The translations under genes were made by a program, and so were the position numbers. This document shows positions 12,889 through 24,275 of a stretch of 64,000 nucleotides of DNA, one piece after another. The DNA lies in contig JAJNNY010000003.1 of the NCBI GenBank assembly GCA_022453515.1, positions 1,178,001-1,242,000 of the forward strand, read 5' to 3'. This DNA is from Astrocystis sublimbata (Eukaryota; Ascomycota; Sordariomycetes; Xylariales; Xylariaceae). The notes below the pieces were generated by a model, which saw only the letters and a program-made list of their open reading frames with translations, made no database searches and was not told the DNA's origin. Numbering within the stretch: position 1 is the stretch's first letter; each line of letters starts with the position of its first letter.

Positions 12889-12995
12889 GGCTCAATGGTC
12901 TAGTGGTATGATTCCTGCTTCGGGCAACACCCTTGGCACCCTTCCATCTTACGTGGGAATGCAGGAGGCCCCGGGTTCGAATCCCGGTTGAGCCC
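12889..12995 (+). tRNA. tRNA-Pro (anticodon CGG) with a 35-nt intron
   Basis: The acceptor arm GGCTCAA pairs with TTGAGCC, with discriminator C at 12995, as expected for eukaryotic tRNA-Pro. The D arm GTCTAGTGGTATGA is the internal A box. The anticodon stem CCTGC/GCAGG encloses a TT-CGG-G...T loop with the anticodon at 12921-12923. The intron occupies 12925-12959, after position 37, the canonical place. The T arm is CCGGG-TTCGAAT-CCCGG (B box). A run of seven T follows. The anticodon was read from the stem-loop geometry. The isotype agrees with the overall similarity to other fungal tRNA-Pro genes. Confidence 0.95.
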
Positions 12996-13827
12996 GATTT
13001 TTTTGTTTTTCTCTTATCTCTTTTCCTTACCATCTATCTCCCTCTAAGCCTCTCATGACATTCCTCCCTCCTTCCTCCTATCTCTTATCTATTTTGCCAA
13101 TATTCATCCCATCTCAGAGACCGGCAGATGGACGCGCTAAGCTTTGAGTCGGTTACACGTGCGCCTTGGCGTTTGTTCACGTTTGTTGGAACATTTAGGG
13201 TTTAGCCGCCGCTTTGACAGGACAAGACAATGACGTGCCCAGGTGAAACATGCATTGAATTACGTACGTCGACAGCTAGATAACGTTCGCGAGATGTGGG
13301 AGGTGGGATCCCGTCTGTGCGTAAAAGTGCTTGTACTAATGCTTAATCTCAAACCAGTGTTACACCCAATGCTTGAGTTGAGCACCGCCAAGTCAAGGTC
13401 TATATGGCCTCAATGCTATAAGGCCGAGTCGACTATACTATGGTGTAGGTAGGTATGTACGGAGGTACATACATACATACAACATAGCCCCTTATCATGA
13501 GAAGGCATACTTGGTATATGGACGCGTGGACAGGCGTCGTCATGTTATGATATTGAGCGTTTGGGCAAAAGTGCCTTGAGATGAGTGCTTGCGTAAGTAA
13601 GTAAGTATAGTATATAGTAGATCTTCAATTATGACCTATTATTCCTTGAATAGGATCGGACGTAATTCATCAGCTTACTGGGAATACAGACGATAGGAAG
13701 GCTCTCACTAAATGAGGCGCCGTGAGGGCATTGGCCGAAAACGCGCAGTGCTCGTGATGGGCTGTCTACCGAGAAGTGATTCTCCCATGGCAGTCAATCC
13801 ATTGAGAGCTGTAGCCAGGTAGCTAAG
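12996..13827. other. Intergenic region with ACAT and AAGT simple repeats
   Basis: Downstream flank of the tRNA. It contains pyrimidine-rich DNA and short TACA/GTAA microsatellites (about 13464-13480 and 13593-13606). No coding signal is seen. Confidence 0.55.
12998..13004 (+). terminator. RNA polymerase III T-run terminator of tRNA-Pro
   Basis: Seven consecutive T residues begin three bases after the tRNA end, followed by a second T5 run at 13006-13010. This is the standard Pol III stop signal. Confidence 0.9.
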
Positions 13828-15340
13828 CTACCATACACTCTTCAGCCCATCTACCCCTACAGGGGCCTCACCTAGCGTCGTGATCCTGAATCCATGCCGG
13901 AGGCCCTCTGCCTCCTGCCGCACGTCGTAGTCAGAAATGGCAGTGTGGGCGGTGACTCTGTTGTCCCATAACGCCACGGTCTGGTCGTCCCATTTCACGC
14001 GGACCTGGAGGTCTTGGCTGTTGGATATGTGCTGGGCGGCCGATGTTAGTCGATATGAGCTAGTTATGGCGATAAGGAAGAGAGGCATGTGATTTGCTCT
14101 CAAGTGCAAAGGAGTGAGTATAGGGGCCTTTACCTGGTATAGGAGTTGCAGTATCGCATCAGACTCTTCCCTCTTGAGACCGACGATGCGCTTCGTGAAT
14201 CCCGGGTTGACGTATAGGGCTTTCTCTCCGGTTACCTGTCACACCACAACATCAGCAATCAACTAGTCTCTTCATCTTCGCTCCCTCTTTCCCCCTCCCC
14301 TTATCTCGAGAACGACAGGTTCGCAAACACATACCGGATGCACGCGCACAATCGGATGCTCCGACCTCACCGGCTCCCTCCTGACAAACTTCTCCGTGCT
14401 CCTCGCATGCTCAGCCTGCGGGAAGCCACTGTGCTCGGCGCGCAGGCCCTCGAGAAGCCTCTTGATGGGCTCGGACAGGCGCTCGTACGCGGCGACCTGC
14501 GACACCCAGGCCGTGTCGCCGCCTGTTTCAGGTACGGCCAGCAGTGTTAGCAGCGTGATGCCCGGCGGCTGGTGCTCGTATGAGACGTCCGAGTGGTAGC
14601 CGACGGTGGTCAGCGAGTTGGACTTGAATTGCAGCCGGTAGAGGTTGTCGGGCCCCAGGTAGATGTTGTGGAACTCGAGGGCGCCTTCGACGTGGGCGCC
14701 TGTGGGCTAAGGTGCGAGAGGGTGTTAGTATGGGTGAGTGTAAGAGTCTCTTTTTTCCTTTCTTCCTTAACCCCATTTTCCGAGAGAGAGGGGGGAGATG
14801 ACGCGTTGTGTGTAATGAGACTTACATGAATATGCAGCCGTCCAAAGTACCGCCCGAAATCCTTCTGCTTCTCGACCCCGATGTCCTTGAAGTCCTGGCC
14901 CCTGAATATCACGACGCCGCGCTCGGCAATCAGCAGTGCGAGCTCGTTCTTTTGCACGTCACTGAGTGCCGACAGCTGGAGACCGCTTATCTCTGTGCCG
15001 ATGCGAGGCGTGAGCTTCGTGATCTTCACGTCTGGGTCGTCGAGGCCCAGTAAGTGTGGTTTTGCTTTGTCGGCGGCTAGGCCGCGGTCAGTGAACTCGA
15101 ACGGCTCGGTGGGTGGGAATTTGGTCTCCTCGTCGTATACGGGGAGGTAGTTGGTGTATGCATACTATCGCTAAGTGTCAGTATGTTTTCCGGTATCTTA
15201 TCCCTGATTGATGGGGACGAAATGCTAATTTAACTTACTTTAGCATGTTGCTTTGCGTCGAATGCTCGGTTGAGCTTCTGTTTTGCGATGTCGCTGAGCT
15301 CGGCGACGCTTGGGACGATTTCTGCGACTGACGGTGCCAT
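13828..15340 (-). CDS. TauD-family alpha-ketoglutarate-dependent sulfonate/taurine dioxygenase
   Basis: Five exons: 15340-15239, 15164-14826, 14706-14335, 14235-14134 and 14031-13828. All junctions are in phase 0 and the protein is 372 aa. It is a TauD/TfdA Fe(II) dioxygenase. The HxD pair is His185-Ser-Asp187 (VGYHSDVSYEHQPPG). The distal ligand is His334 in DNRVTAHTA. The 2-oxoglutarate-binding arginine is expected in the RHGFR segment (350-354). The family oxidises taurine and other sulfonates, releasing sulfite as a sulfur source. Yeast JLP1 is a known fungal member with a broader sulfonate range. The enzyme should be cytosolic because no signal peptide is seen. The next gene to the right, 4.7 kb away and divergent, encodes a TDT-family carrier. 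The start context (ACGGTGCC reversed to GGCACCGT) and the family-like N-terminus support this ATG. Confidence 0.92.
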
Positions 15341-18300
15341 GATGGGTTGTTAAAGGGCGAATCTCTTGGAAGCAAATTCAATCCAGCTTCAACGAAGTCC
15401 ACTCGAAACCTACTTCATGTATGAAGCTTTTTATAAGTATTTTTATGTCCTTGTTTAAGCTTCGATAATCATCGCGATGATGTCGTTGCTGAACCCCGCA
15501 CATTGCTCATTGTAAACCCCAATGATGCCATGTTAGCAGCGCAAATGCGCTTTAGATATGAGCTATTCCAACCAAGCTTCAGAGCTGTCTCCAAATCCTT
15601 TGGGTGCCCATGAACGGCCGGTCATTCGTCGACACTGCGAACAGGCAAGATATCCTTGGTAGCTCGCCATCAAGGGCGTGTCTCATTCGCAAACACTAGT
15701 AGAAGTGACGATATCTAGATCAGGGGTGAGGTGATCGCGGGATAACGGAAGTTCTACTATATTTCGTTACTATTTGACACGACAAACATTCTTCCTCGTG
15801 TAAAACTAAGTCGACAGATTGTGCATGCCGATTTCTTACTGTCAAGCAATTCCACCTCAATTATCACAATTCAAATATGAATACAATCAATCGATTTTTC
15901 TGGTGATTAGCTGTATAACTTGCAGGTGGTGAACTAGATCAATATCGGCTCAATAGGTTCTCTGCCTCTACTCCTTTTCTTTCCTGACATAGATAGATAG
16001 ATAGATAGATCAATGATTCGTCTCAACTTGAGATGCACCCCCTGTCTCACGAGCGAACACTCTCAAGTAACCAGAGAGCCTAGAACATCATTCCATAGCA
16101 AGGGCCCATGGTCTGTCGATTGACTAAGCGCGCCGGATTAGCAACCGACTGATCCGGACCGGATCGTGGTCTGTATCATAGAGTGCAAGGAGGACTGCCG
16201 AATATACAGATTTAGACAAGGGCCAGTCTTGGTATCGTTCGAACACCCCAACTTGAGGTTTGGATGAGTTCGTTCTCATAGATTGAGGCTTCGAGTGCTG
16301 CAGCATATGCACCTCCAGACGCAACTGGCAGTCAAGCGCGGGCCAAGCCAATGGTCTCAGGGCAGCCATGTCAAGCTTACATGGCACAAGTGCGGCTCTC
16401 ATAGTCCGTTATCTTACGGTGAAACTTGTGCCGCCTAAGCCGCTGAGGAGGTGAAGACCCCGGGAGAAAGCGGCATGGACAGATTTTATCGTACGGGAAC
16501 TCTCGGAAAAGATCTATGATATGATCCAAGACTTCTGAACCAACCCAGCTCGAGGCAAGGGTGAGGCTGACTGACAAAAACATTTTTGGAGATATCAACG
16601 ACTCCTGCGATGCACACAAGATCTATCTGGCTGACAACACGCTCATACACAGCATCGTCCAAGGCCATCATACCACTGGAAGCAATCGTTTAGTGCTTGG
16701 CATTCACCCCGGTTGCAATTATGTTATCTATGACACATCTCACAACCGCCATCGCAAAGATATCCAGGCCCCCAACCCTCAACACACTCAGCTTCTCCAA
16801 CCACCAGGTCCAGAACACCGGGCAGGCCATAGCCGCCATACTATGAGGCTAAGCGAAGCTGGGCAACCAAAACACAACGACTGTCTCTCTGCGGCTGCCT
16901 GCTTTTGCGATGAAATTTGTAATCATTAGGGCAGAAGCAACGGCTCAGCGATGCCGAGCCAGCTTATGAAGGTATTCCAAGCGCTCTCGCTCAACACCGA
17001 ACGATACAGCCATGAGGCCAGAAGGAGCGGAATATCCTAGATAGGACAGCGCACACATGGTGTTGTTGAGCTGCAACTTTCCCGAGCATTCTCAGAATCA
17101 AATAAGCCGGCCGCTCCTACCATTGCCGCTGTTTTTCACGTGAAGCCGCTTCGTTTGATAAGCGAATCAATCATGATGGCCAGGACTGGAGGATCATTGA
17201 AGCAGTTCTGGCGACTCTTCCGAGTGGACCACGTCGTCTGCTTCAACAGGTAGGCTTTCTGAGAGCCCCGAACAGCTCTCACTCCTTCTCACCTGTAACA
17301 AGAGAGCTTCTCATGAAACATGGGAACGCGTAAATATAGAGCCAAGCATTGTATACGCGGCGGAACGGGGCCTTATCAAGTATCAACAATAATACTCACC
17401 TATAATTATTCTCTCACTCGTTAGCGTAGCACATCAGATTTCTCGAAATCAAATTTCCCTTTCTCTTGGAGGGTATCAGCACGCAAGATGTAGGTTGTCG
17501 GCATGAAAAGTGAATATTTTTTCATCTCGCTTTTCTGCAGCCGCACAGCGTTGGGTGTGAGAGGCAACGGTGGCATGTTGTTGCGCCATTGGAGAACCAA
17601 TGCAGACGGCTACCCGTGTAATAACATGTGATGGAGATGCCAGGTACCATGTAGCCTTGGCACTCGTTTACAAAATGCGAAGCCCATGTGTTTGATGTGT
17701 ATGTATGTATGTTTAACTCGCCGTGCACGAGCTGACCAGGGCATCAGAAACCTGGATCAGTCAGGTCTGCCTTTTTGGGACGCCGTCCAGGAGCAAAGGT
17801 CCCCGTTTTGTGCCCGTTTGAGGCCCAAAGGTGGACTCTGAAGCCGTGATGGAGTCGTTCGGGATGATGCGCATTGGATCCCGGACTGGCACCCGGCTTG
17901 CCAAAAGCAGTAATGCACCCACTCCAGGACCTGGCAGCGAGATTGAGCTAGGCACTGGCGGCTGAAATCGGCGGCGGCCTGGGCGATGATCCTGGGCAGA
18001 TGGCTTGGGTCGCCTTGGTCGGCTTGGCCTGCTTGGTCGTCGTCTTAGTCGTCGTCTTGGGCGTGTAAGTCGCCTGGGCAGCCAGTCCCTGGACACACGT
18101 CTCCCGCCTGGGCGCTCCTCGGCGTTCCCTCGTCATAATTCATTTATTATCCATCAAAGCCAGTGCGGTGCGCGTCAAGCTCTGACAGAAGCGTCGGCAA
18201 GGTTCGAGTGCCAAGGTGCCATGTAACCATCGTTAACGTGCCCAGACGGTATCGAGGAATTTTCTTCATGTAGCGGGTCCCAGCATCACGGTCAATCAGG

Positions 18301-20077
18301 GATAGGGCTCATGGATCGTAGAAGCCGTCTTCCTAGTCTTCCCTATTCCATTCTGCGAATCTGCGGCGCCACCCGTAGCACAGTTCGAAAGAGGCCATGA
18401 TCGCCGCCCAACTGCCGCCTCCCCTAAACGACAAGCCACACACGCCATGCCGCATTCTGGCATGACAAGAGGCTATATCCAAACCACGGATTAAGTGCGA
18501 CAACGAGTCAATCCCCCAAGCTCCCAAGCTCCCAAGCCTTGCGAAGTCGTAAGTAGTACGAGTACTCGTGGTGTCGTACGCGTATGTTCGGCGGCCCCGC
18601 TACACTGCCCTTCCGGTGGGACTTATACGTCGGCTATGCATGCATTTGAGAGAAGTGACATATTCACATGTGTGGTGTCTTGAGCATAGCGCCATGCCCA
18701 GGACTTTCTCTCTGGTCAGGACGTGCCCATTGAGAGCTCATTCCCAGGCTCGCAGGCCTTCACAACCCGTCGCTGGGGCCAATAATTTCCAGTTCCACTC
18801 ACCCATCAATGCCCTTGGGCCCTGAGCTGGGATCTGGGACCAGGCCCAGGACCAGGATCGCGATGTCAAGCCACACGTTGCGGCTCACGGCGATCCTCGC
18901 ATGCCAAGCTGATAACGACTCGCCTTAAGGCTATTATTGTTTTTAACTTCTCTCCCCTTAGCATCTTGGCTTCTTGGCCGTTTCTTTCCACGACCTCATC
19001 AGGATCGCATCGAATTTCCAAGACCTCACCAACGGCCCGAAGGCGTTCCCGGTCGTTTAACGTTATACCACGACACAGTAAGCCAGCCCTGCCAGCATCT
19101 GTTTCGCGTAACCTTGCTAACACCTATCTATGTACACGGACTCAGATGATCTCCCCCCAAGGTTCGCAGAGCACCGACCCAATCTTTGAAACCTGCCATG
19201 AGTCAATCCTGAGAAGGCGACGACGCCGCCGACGTCTTCTCTTACGCGTCTGTGTCAAAGTTGAGATTAAGCTTTGCGGCAGTCAGTGACCATCTCGACG
19301 ATCGCGGGAGGTTGCGTTGCGTTGCAGAACACGCTCCCAGGAAGCAACTTCCAGCTTGTTTCCTCTTGGCGTGGGTTTGGTCCACCGGGCGTATTAAGTC
19401 TACACTAATTGATATAATGCGTGGCGATTTATAAACCTTAATATTGGGTTCCCCTTGCCAAGAACACTTGTCCCGTCCTTGGGCACAAAAACATTACCGA
19501 TCCTAGCTGTTCATCCTGTGGCTTATCCAAGGGCCCCAGAAAAAAAACCTTTCTGCTGCTTGAATGAGATTCCAGAACATGGTCGATAGGATTCGAAAAG
19601 CAAAAGTACATGCTCACGAACATCAAAATGGGAGAGTGTGATAGGATTCTGGGATGCATTTCGGGTGTTGCAAGGACCTTCCGATGGTGAGATATTTGGC
19701 AGTGTGCAGTTGTCACCAATGAGCAGGCACATGTGTATCAAACGATGTATTCGCATGTTACGCTGGGCCACGCAAGTCGTTCTTGGCTACGTTTTTACCA
19801 AGACCTGGCAACACAGTAATTGTCACACAGGATCATACGGTCAATGCCGGCACCCTGCTGGGTTTGTGTTTCGATCTCGAGAGTCCGTGTTATATAGCAG
19901 AGGCATCTCCTCCCTTGCTATCCGCATGATGAAGCTGTAGAACCAAACAACTCATCTCTCTATACTCTTGTACATCCTCATTATCCACCTGCAAGGTCTA
20001 CACTGCAAGAGTATCTTGCATAGTCGCAAAGACAACACCCACAATCCACATCACAATCACCCGCATCTATAGACACT
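15341..20077. other. Long intergenic region (4.7 kb) without a supported gene
   Basis: It contains a GATA microsatellite at 15989-16010, GTAT repeats near 17698-17712 and a GTCGTC-rich stretch at about 18000-18065. The last reads as a Thr/Lys-rich low-complexity frame on the minus strand. Several 60-120 codon frames exist (for example 16561-16929 plus), but none shows a domain, a splice partner or conserved-looking composition. Promoters of the dioxygenase (left) and the transporter (right) must lie at its ends. Confidence 0.55.
15989..16010. repeat. ATAG tetranucleotide microsatellite
   Basis: Five and a half perfect copies of ATAG, about 650 bp upstream of the dioxygenase start. Confidence 0.9.
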
Positions 20078-21613
20078 ATGGCGGAGCCAGGTAGCCCTTC
20101 ACCTTTGAACAAACCAGACGGTCTACTTTTCGCTTTAGACCATGACGCCAAATTATCAAGAAAGCTGGAGAAATCCCTCCAGAGATCCCTCGGAGGAGAA
20201 GCCTCGACCGCTGTAAACTCCAGAGTACCCACGGCAGTAAACTCCAGACGCCCGAGTTTCGAGACCGACCTTGAAAAAGCAGCTCCCCTCGACAATATCC
20301 ATGAAGGCTCTCATGGCCATGCATTCGACATAAACGACCCGAACAGGCCAAAGTTTGGGTTCAAGGAACGTATGAAGCATTTCACATGGGCATGGTGGAC
20401 CTGGCCGATGAGTACAGGTGGTCTATCACTTTGTAAGTTGTCATACCCCTTGGCCATAATCTCACACTATGGCTATTCTCGACTACTATCGTGATGCATG
20501 ACGCAGAACTAATATTGTCTCTTCCAGTGATTTGGTCCCAGCCCTTCCAATTCCCCGGCCTACGATGGATAGGCTTCGGTGTATACGTTTTCAACCTTGC
20601 TTTATTCACAACTCTACTCGGCCTCACAATCGCCAGATTTATCCTGCACCCCGGCACTTTCAAGGCTTCCATCACACATCCCCGTGAAAGTCTGTTCCTG
20701 CCCACATTCTTCCTAGCCCTTGCCACCGTCATCACTAGTACAGAGCGCTATGTCATGCCAGAGAACGATGTGCCTCTCCGATGGGTGATCCTGAGTGCCT
20801 TCTGGGCATACCTGCTCGTGACTCTCATCTTAGCCGTCGGACAGTATAGCTTCCTGTTCGCGAAGCACTCGTTCGCGCTGACCGGCATGATGCCCACCTG
20901 GATTCTACCCATCTTCCCCGTCATGCTTTCTGGAACCATCGCCTCCGTCATTGCTGAGTCGCAGCCTGATATCGCCGCCGTCCCCATCATTATTGGTGGC
21001 TTGACTGCTCAGGGTCTGGGTATCTCCGTCGCTGTGATGATGTACGCCCACATGATCGGAAGGTTGATGCAAGCTGGCCTTCCCCACAGAGAACACCGAC
21101 CTGGTCTGTTTATGAACGTTGGACCCCCGGCTTTCACTGCCCTTGCTTTCATCGGCATGGCCAACGGCCTACCTGATACCTTCGACCGCGAGATGGATGG
21201 CATCGTCGACGCCAACATCATCCGGACATTTGCTCTCATCGCTGCTATCTTCCTGTGGAGTCTGTCGCTTTGGTGGTTCTTCATTGCCGCTATTGCTGTT
21301 GTCAGCTCGCCACCTGAGTACTTCGTAAGTCAACACCTCTTTCCATACAACTTCACAAATTAAGACACAAGAGCTAATTGTCATTTTACAGCATCTTGGA
21401 TGGTGGGCCATGGTTTTCCCCAACACTGGCTTTATTTTGGCCACTATCGCCATCGCCAAGGAGTTCGGCAACGAACACGTCTTGAGATTCGCCACGGCGC
21501 TCTCGATATTCCTCCTGGCCATGTACATCTTCGTGTTGGTCAACCACATCAAGGCCGTCGTCAAGCAGGATATCCTATATCCCGGACGCGACGAGGACGT
21601 GAACGATCACTAA
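20078..21613 (+). CDS. TDT-family transporter (Mae1-type C4-dicarboxylate/malic acid carrier)
   Basis: Three exons: 20078-20432, 20528-21324 and 21392-21613. The junctions are in phases 1 and 0 and the protein is 457 aa. After a roughly 100-residue hydrophilic N-terminus comes FTWAWWTWPMSTGGLSLL, the first helix hallmark of tellurite-resistance/dicarboxylate transporters. About ten hydrophobic segments follow, with the conserved WILPIFPVMLSGT and FMNVGPPAFTA regions and an FPNTGFILAT segment. The family includes malate uptake carriers (Mae1 of fission yeast) and sulfite exporters (Ssu1). The first helix looks more like the malate branch, so that call is preferred. It should act at the plasma membrane. 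The N-terminal tail contains a direct repeat, TAVNSRVP-TAVNSRRP. Its divergent neighbour releases sulfite, which keeps the sulfite-export alternative open. Confidence 0.9.
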
Positions 21614-23063
21614 AAAAATTTCATTCTTTGTTTTTGATTTGGGGACAAGGCGTTACGTTACGTTGCTAGCTAGTTCAAGTTTTTTTCCCCTTTGAACTAC
21701 AGCACAGAAAAAAAAATGTACACTCAGCTCATGTTTTTTTAAACTTTTCAATTCTCTGGGTTTGGGTTTGAAATATCACGGTGGTTGCCAAGAGCTGGCC
21801 TACGTACTCGTTTTTTATTATTAGTGGAACTGGGAGAAAGGACCGGCAGGCCGATTCAGGGGCTCAGATGTAGAGGCTTATGTCCTTATGAAAGCAGCGT
21901 TTTTGATATAAATCAGGATACCAATCATGGCGTCGGTAGGAGGCGTACCTTGTAATTCCATATTTTTAAATTCAACATCTGCAAGCAACAACTTTAACAG
22001 TGCTTCATATCTTGTTTGCGCCCACTCCAGTGCAATTAATTAGGGTTAAGCCCAAACTTTGAACCTTTACGAAAGCTTTTGCGAGTCACGATTTTGTTAC
22101 TAATTGCTGCTAGGTTTGTATTAGTTCTGCGTTCCCATGACGAGAAAGTCAGAAATGATGTGAGTGGCAACCCTTTTGAGACGAGGCCGGACAACCCCTT
22201 TCTTTGTCCATTAAATTTTGACACGAGCCAGTATCGGCGTAAAAAGTCTTCCGACTCCTTGATTTCCCCTATCACACAATTCTGAAAAAGCTGACTATAG
22301 CCTGCACTCGACTTAAGCTACCTTGGCTACCATTGCGCATCTTGGCCGGTGCTTGGCGAATCATAAGCCAAGCGCCGTCCACACCGGGTAACAGACGAAG
22401 CCAAGATTGGAACACTGTATGAGGGCGGGTTTGCAGAGATAACGATGTTGACTTTGAAGTGCTTGTTGCTCCACCATCTCGCGTTTTTTAGTGGCACATG
22501 TTCCATCATGACGTTTGCCTCAGGCTACACCGGCAACTGAGTTCCGATTACGATCATAGATTCGGTTACATTGTTTACGAGATCGAGCAGAAAGTGATGA
22601 GGGGCAAGCCGATATCCGAAGGCATACAAAAGTGCATCGTTGCATGCATGTTCTTAGCTCCATGTGCAGAAAATATTATACATCCAAAGAGAAAAGGCCA
22701 AGCTGCAACTAGAATATGAGCCGCAGGGAAACTTCATCCCCTACATATGTCGCTTAAAACCAATACCATGTAAGATGCTGTCATAGAATGCCCACGCGAT
22801 GCACTGATGTTCCGATGATGTGGCTAAAGAGAGATATTACCATGAACCGGAATCGGTGTTAGTTACGAACATTCGTCAACCAACCAAAGTTTACACATGC
22901 CTCTTAAACCTTGTTGCCAGCCAGCTGTCGTCAGCGTTGAGTAATTAGCCTCCTATTTAGCTTCTTTATAGTCTCTTTCACTGTTCCGTGCAAAAGTGAC
23001 TGTGGGCAGCCAATACTGTGAGTTGAAAATATCCCATGTGCCGATGCTTCCGGGGCACAGCGT

Positions 23064-23151
23064 TGAATTGGTTCCGTGGCGGCGCTGAATTGGTTCCGTG
23101 ACGGCGCCGAATTGGTTCCGTGGCGGCACTGAATTGGTTCCGTGACGGCGT
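23064..23151. repeat. 22-bp minisatellite, four tandem copies
   Basis: Four consecutive 22-bp units each carry GAATTGGTTCCGTG and a GCGGC/ACGGC variant end. The four copies differ at only a few positions and alternate two subtypes (GTGGCGGC and GTGACGGC). The unit length breaks any reading frame, so it is not coding. Confidence 0.92.
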
Positions 23152-23453
23152 TTTGACATTTGATGCCATATACGTGGCAACTTACATCACGAACGCCTCG
23201 CTTACGGTCTTCCAGTATCATACACCAAGAAAAAAAGCTGGTCTAATATGCGGCTATCGTGAAATGCGCAGCCATCAGTCTCGACGAAAATCTACAATGG
23301 CTCTTTAAGTTACCTACCTTGGGTAGGTAGGTAGGTAAAGGAGGCTACAGCATCAAGTTTGGTAGGTACTAGGTAGCTAATTACCCAGGCCTGCTAGGGT
23401 ACATCATACAGCATAAATAAAGTTTATACCAAACTTTGATTTTTTGGGAGGTC

Positions 23454-23460
23454 TATATAA
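23454..23460 (+). promoter_or_regulatory. TATA box of the acidic orphan gene
   Basis: TATATAA lies 216 bp before the ATG at 23676 and is followed by a pyrimidine/ACC-rich leader typical of fungal core promoters. It is the clearest TATA motif noticed upstream of a gene in this window. Confidence 0.5.
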
Positions 23461-23675
23461 AGCGCCATACCTGCTCCAAATTATCAGTTACCCCCGTCTC
23501 TCCAAACACCCCTTTCTCTCCGAACACACACTTTACTCGCTCACTCACCTTCAGAGTTAGAGAACGTCAATATCTACCCACGCTATCTTTTCACACAAGC
23601 GATTCACTTGCTTGGAATAAAAGATCTCTCCCAAGAAAGAATCTTCTCATCACAGTCATTTCCCATCCCTCCACA

Positions 23676-24275
23676 ATGGCGAGAAATGACCGAAACCCCG
23701 ATATACCTCCAAGGATCACAAACCCGCCAGAAGAAAATGGCGCTGATGGCGTTTCGCCAACCTCTCATGAAACCAGTGGTAAGCAACTCGCACAGTCCAC
23801 CTCAACTATCACAATAGATTCTAATACCGAAATCATAGGCACCGAGAGGAATACCAACAAAACTGCTCCCACCGTATGTAGGTGTGGGTGCTTGACTCGA
23901 GAGCATTGGAATGCTGTTGAAAATCTAGTCAAATATTACTCTGAAGGCCAACAACCTGATGATGAGTTTTGTAGCTATGAAGATGAAGACGATTCATCAC
24001 TGGCATACGAAGAGCGGCTTGAGTACTTCGCCGAGTTCGATGACTTCCTCAGGGAACAGTACCAAACAGCCGAGGACCCAAGTCAAGACTGGGATGAACT
24101 GGACAGCATTTTTAAACAGTTCAAACACATAAGAGAGCTTAAACCCTGGGTCAAAATGGCGAAGACGGTGATAAGCGGCATAGCAGCGGAATTCTATCGC
24201 CCGGGTAACAACGATCCATGGAACAAGCTCAGGGAAATATATCGGGAGTGCCTATCACGGTATTACCCCCCATGA
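23676..24275 (+). CDS. Acidic orphan protein, 199 aa, function unknown
   Basis: Single exon. The start at 23676 is preferred over the upstream in-frame ATG at 23436. It has a strong context (CCACAATGGCG), and the 80 residues before it overlap the TATA box and look untranslated. The N-terminal 80 residues are Pro/Asn/Thr/Ser-rich and likely disordered. A small Cys cluster, CRCGCLTREHW, follows. The middle is strongly acidic (SYEDEDDSSLAYEERLEYF), and a predicted helical C-terminal half contains many aromatic residues. I recognise no family and see neither a signal peptide nor a membrane helix. The composition suggests a lineage-specific nuclear or cytosolic protein, but that is only inference. 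Confidence 0.65.
   Translation: MARNDRNPDIPPRITNPPEENGADGVSPTSHETSGKQLAQSTSTITIDSNTEIIGTERNTNKTAPTVCRCGCLTREHWNAVENLVKYYSEGQQPDDEFCSYEDEDDSSLAYEERLEYFAEFDDFLREQYQTAEDPSQDWDELDSIFKQFKHIRELKPWVKMAKTVISGIAAEFYRPGNNDPWNKLREIYRECLSRYYPP

Larger units (their letters stand above)
21614..23675. other. Intergenic region with minisatellite and GTAG/CTAC inverted repeat
   Basis: 3' flank of the transporter, then about 1.9 kb without a supported gene. It includes a four-copy 22-bp minisatellite (23064-23151), a TTACCTACC...GGTAGGTAA inverted repeat (23310-23338) and the promoter of the acidic orphan (TATA at 23454). Confidence 0.6.

Noticed and set aside
16561..16929. 122-codon plus-strand frame in the long gap
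   Set aside because: No domain, no splice partners and no translation-context support. A length of this size is expected by chance in 4.7 kb.
17761..18136. Arg/Pro-rich and Thr/Lys-rich minus-strand frames
   Set aside because: They come from a GTCGTC/GGCTTGG low-complexity tract. Two overlapping frames give equally plausible low-complexity peptides, so neither is convincing as a gene.
22931..23221. 96-codon minus-strand frame across the minisatellite
   Set aside because: The 22-bp unit is not a multiple of three, so each copy reads a different peptide. This argues against coding.
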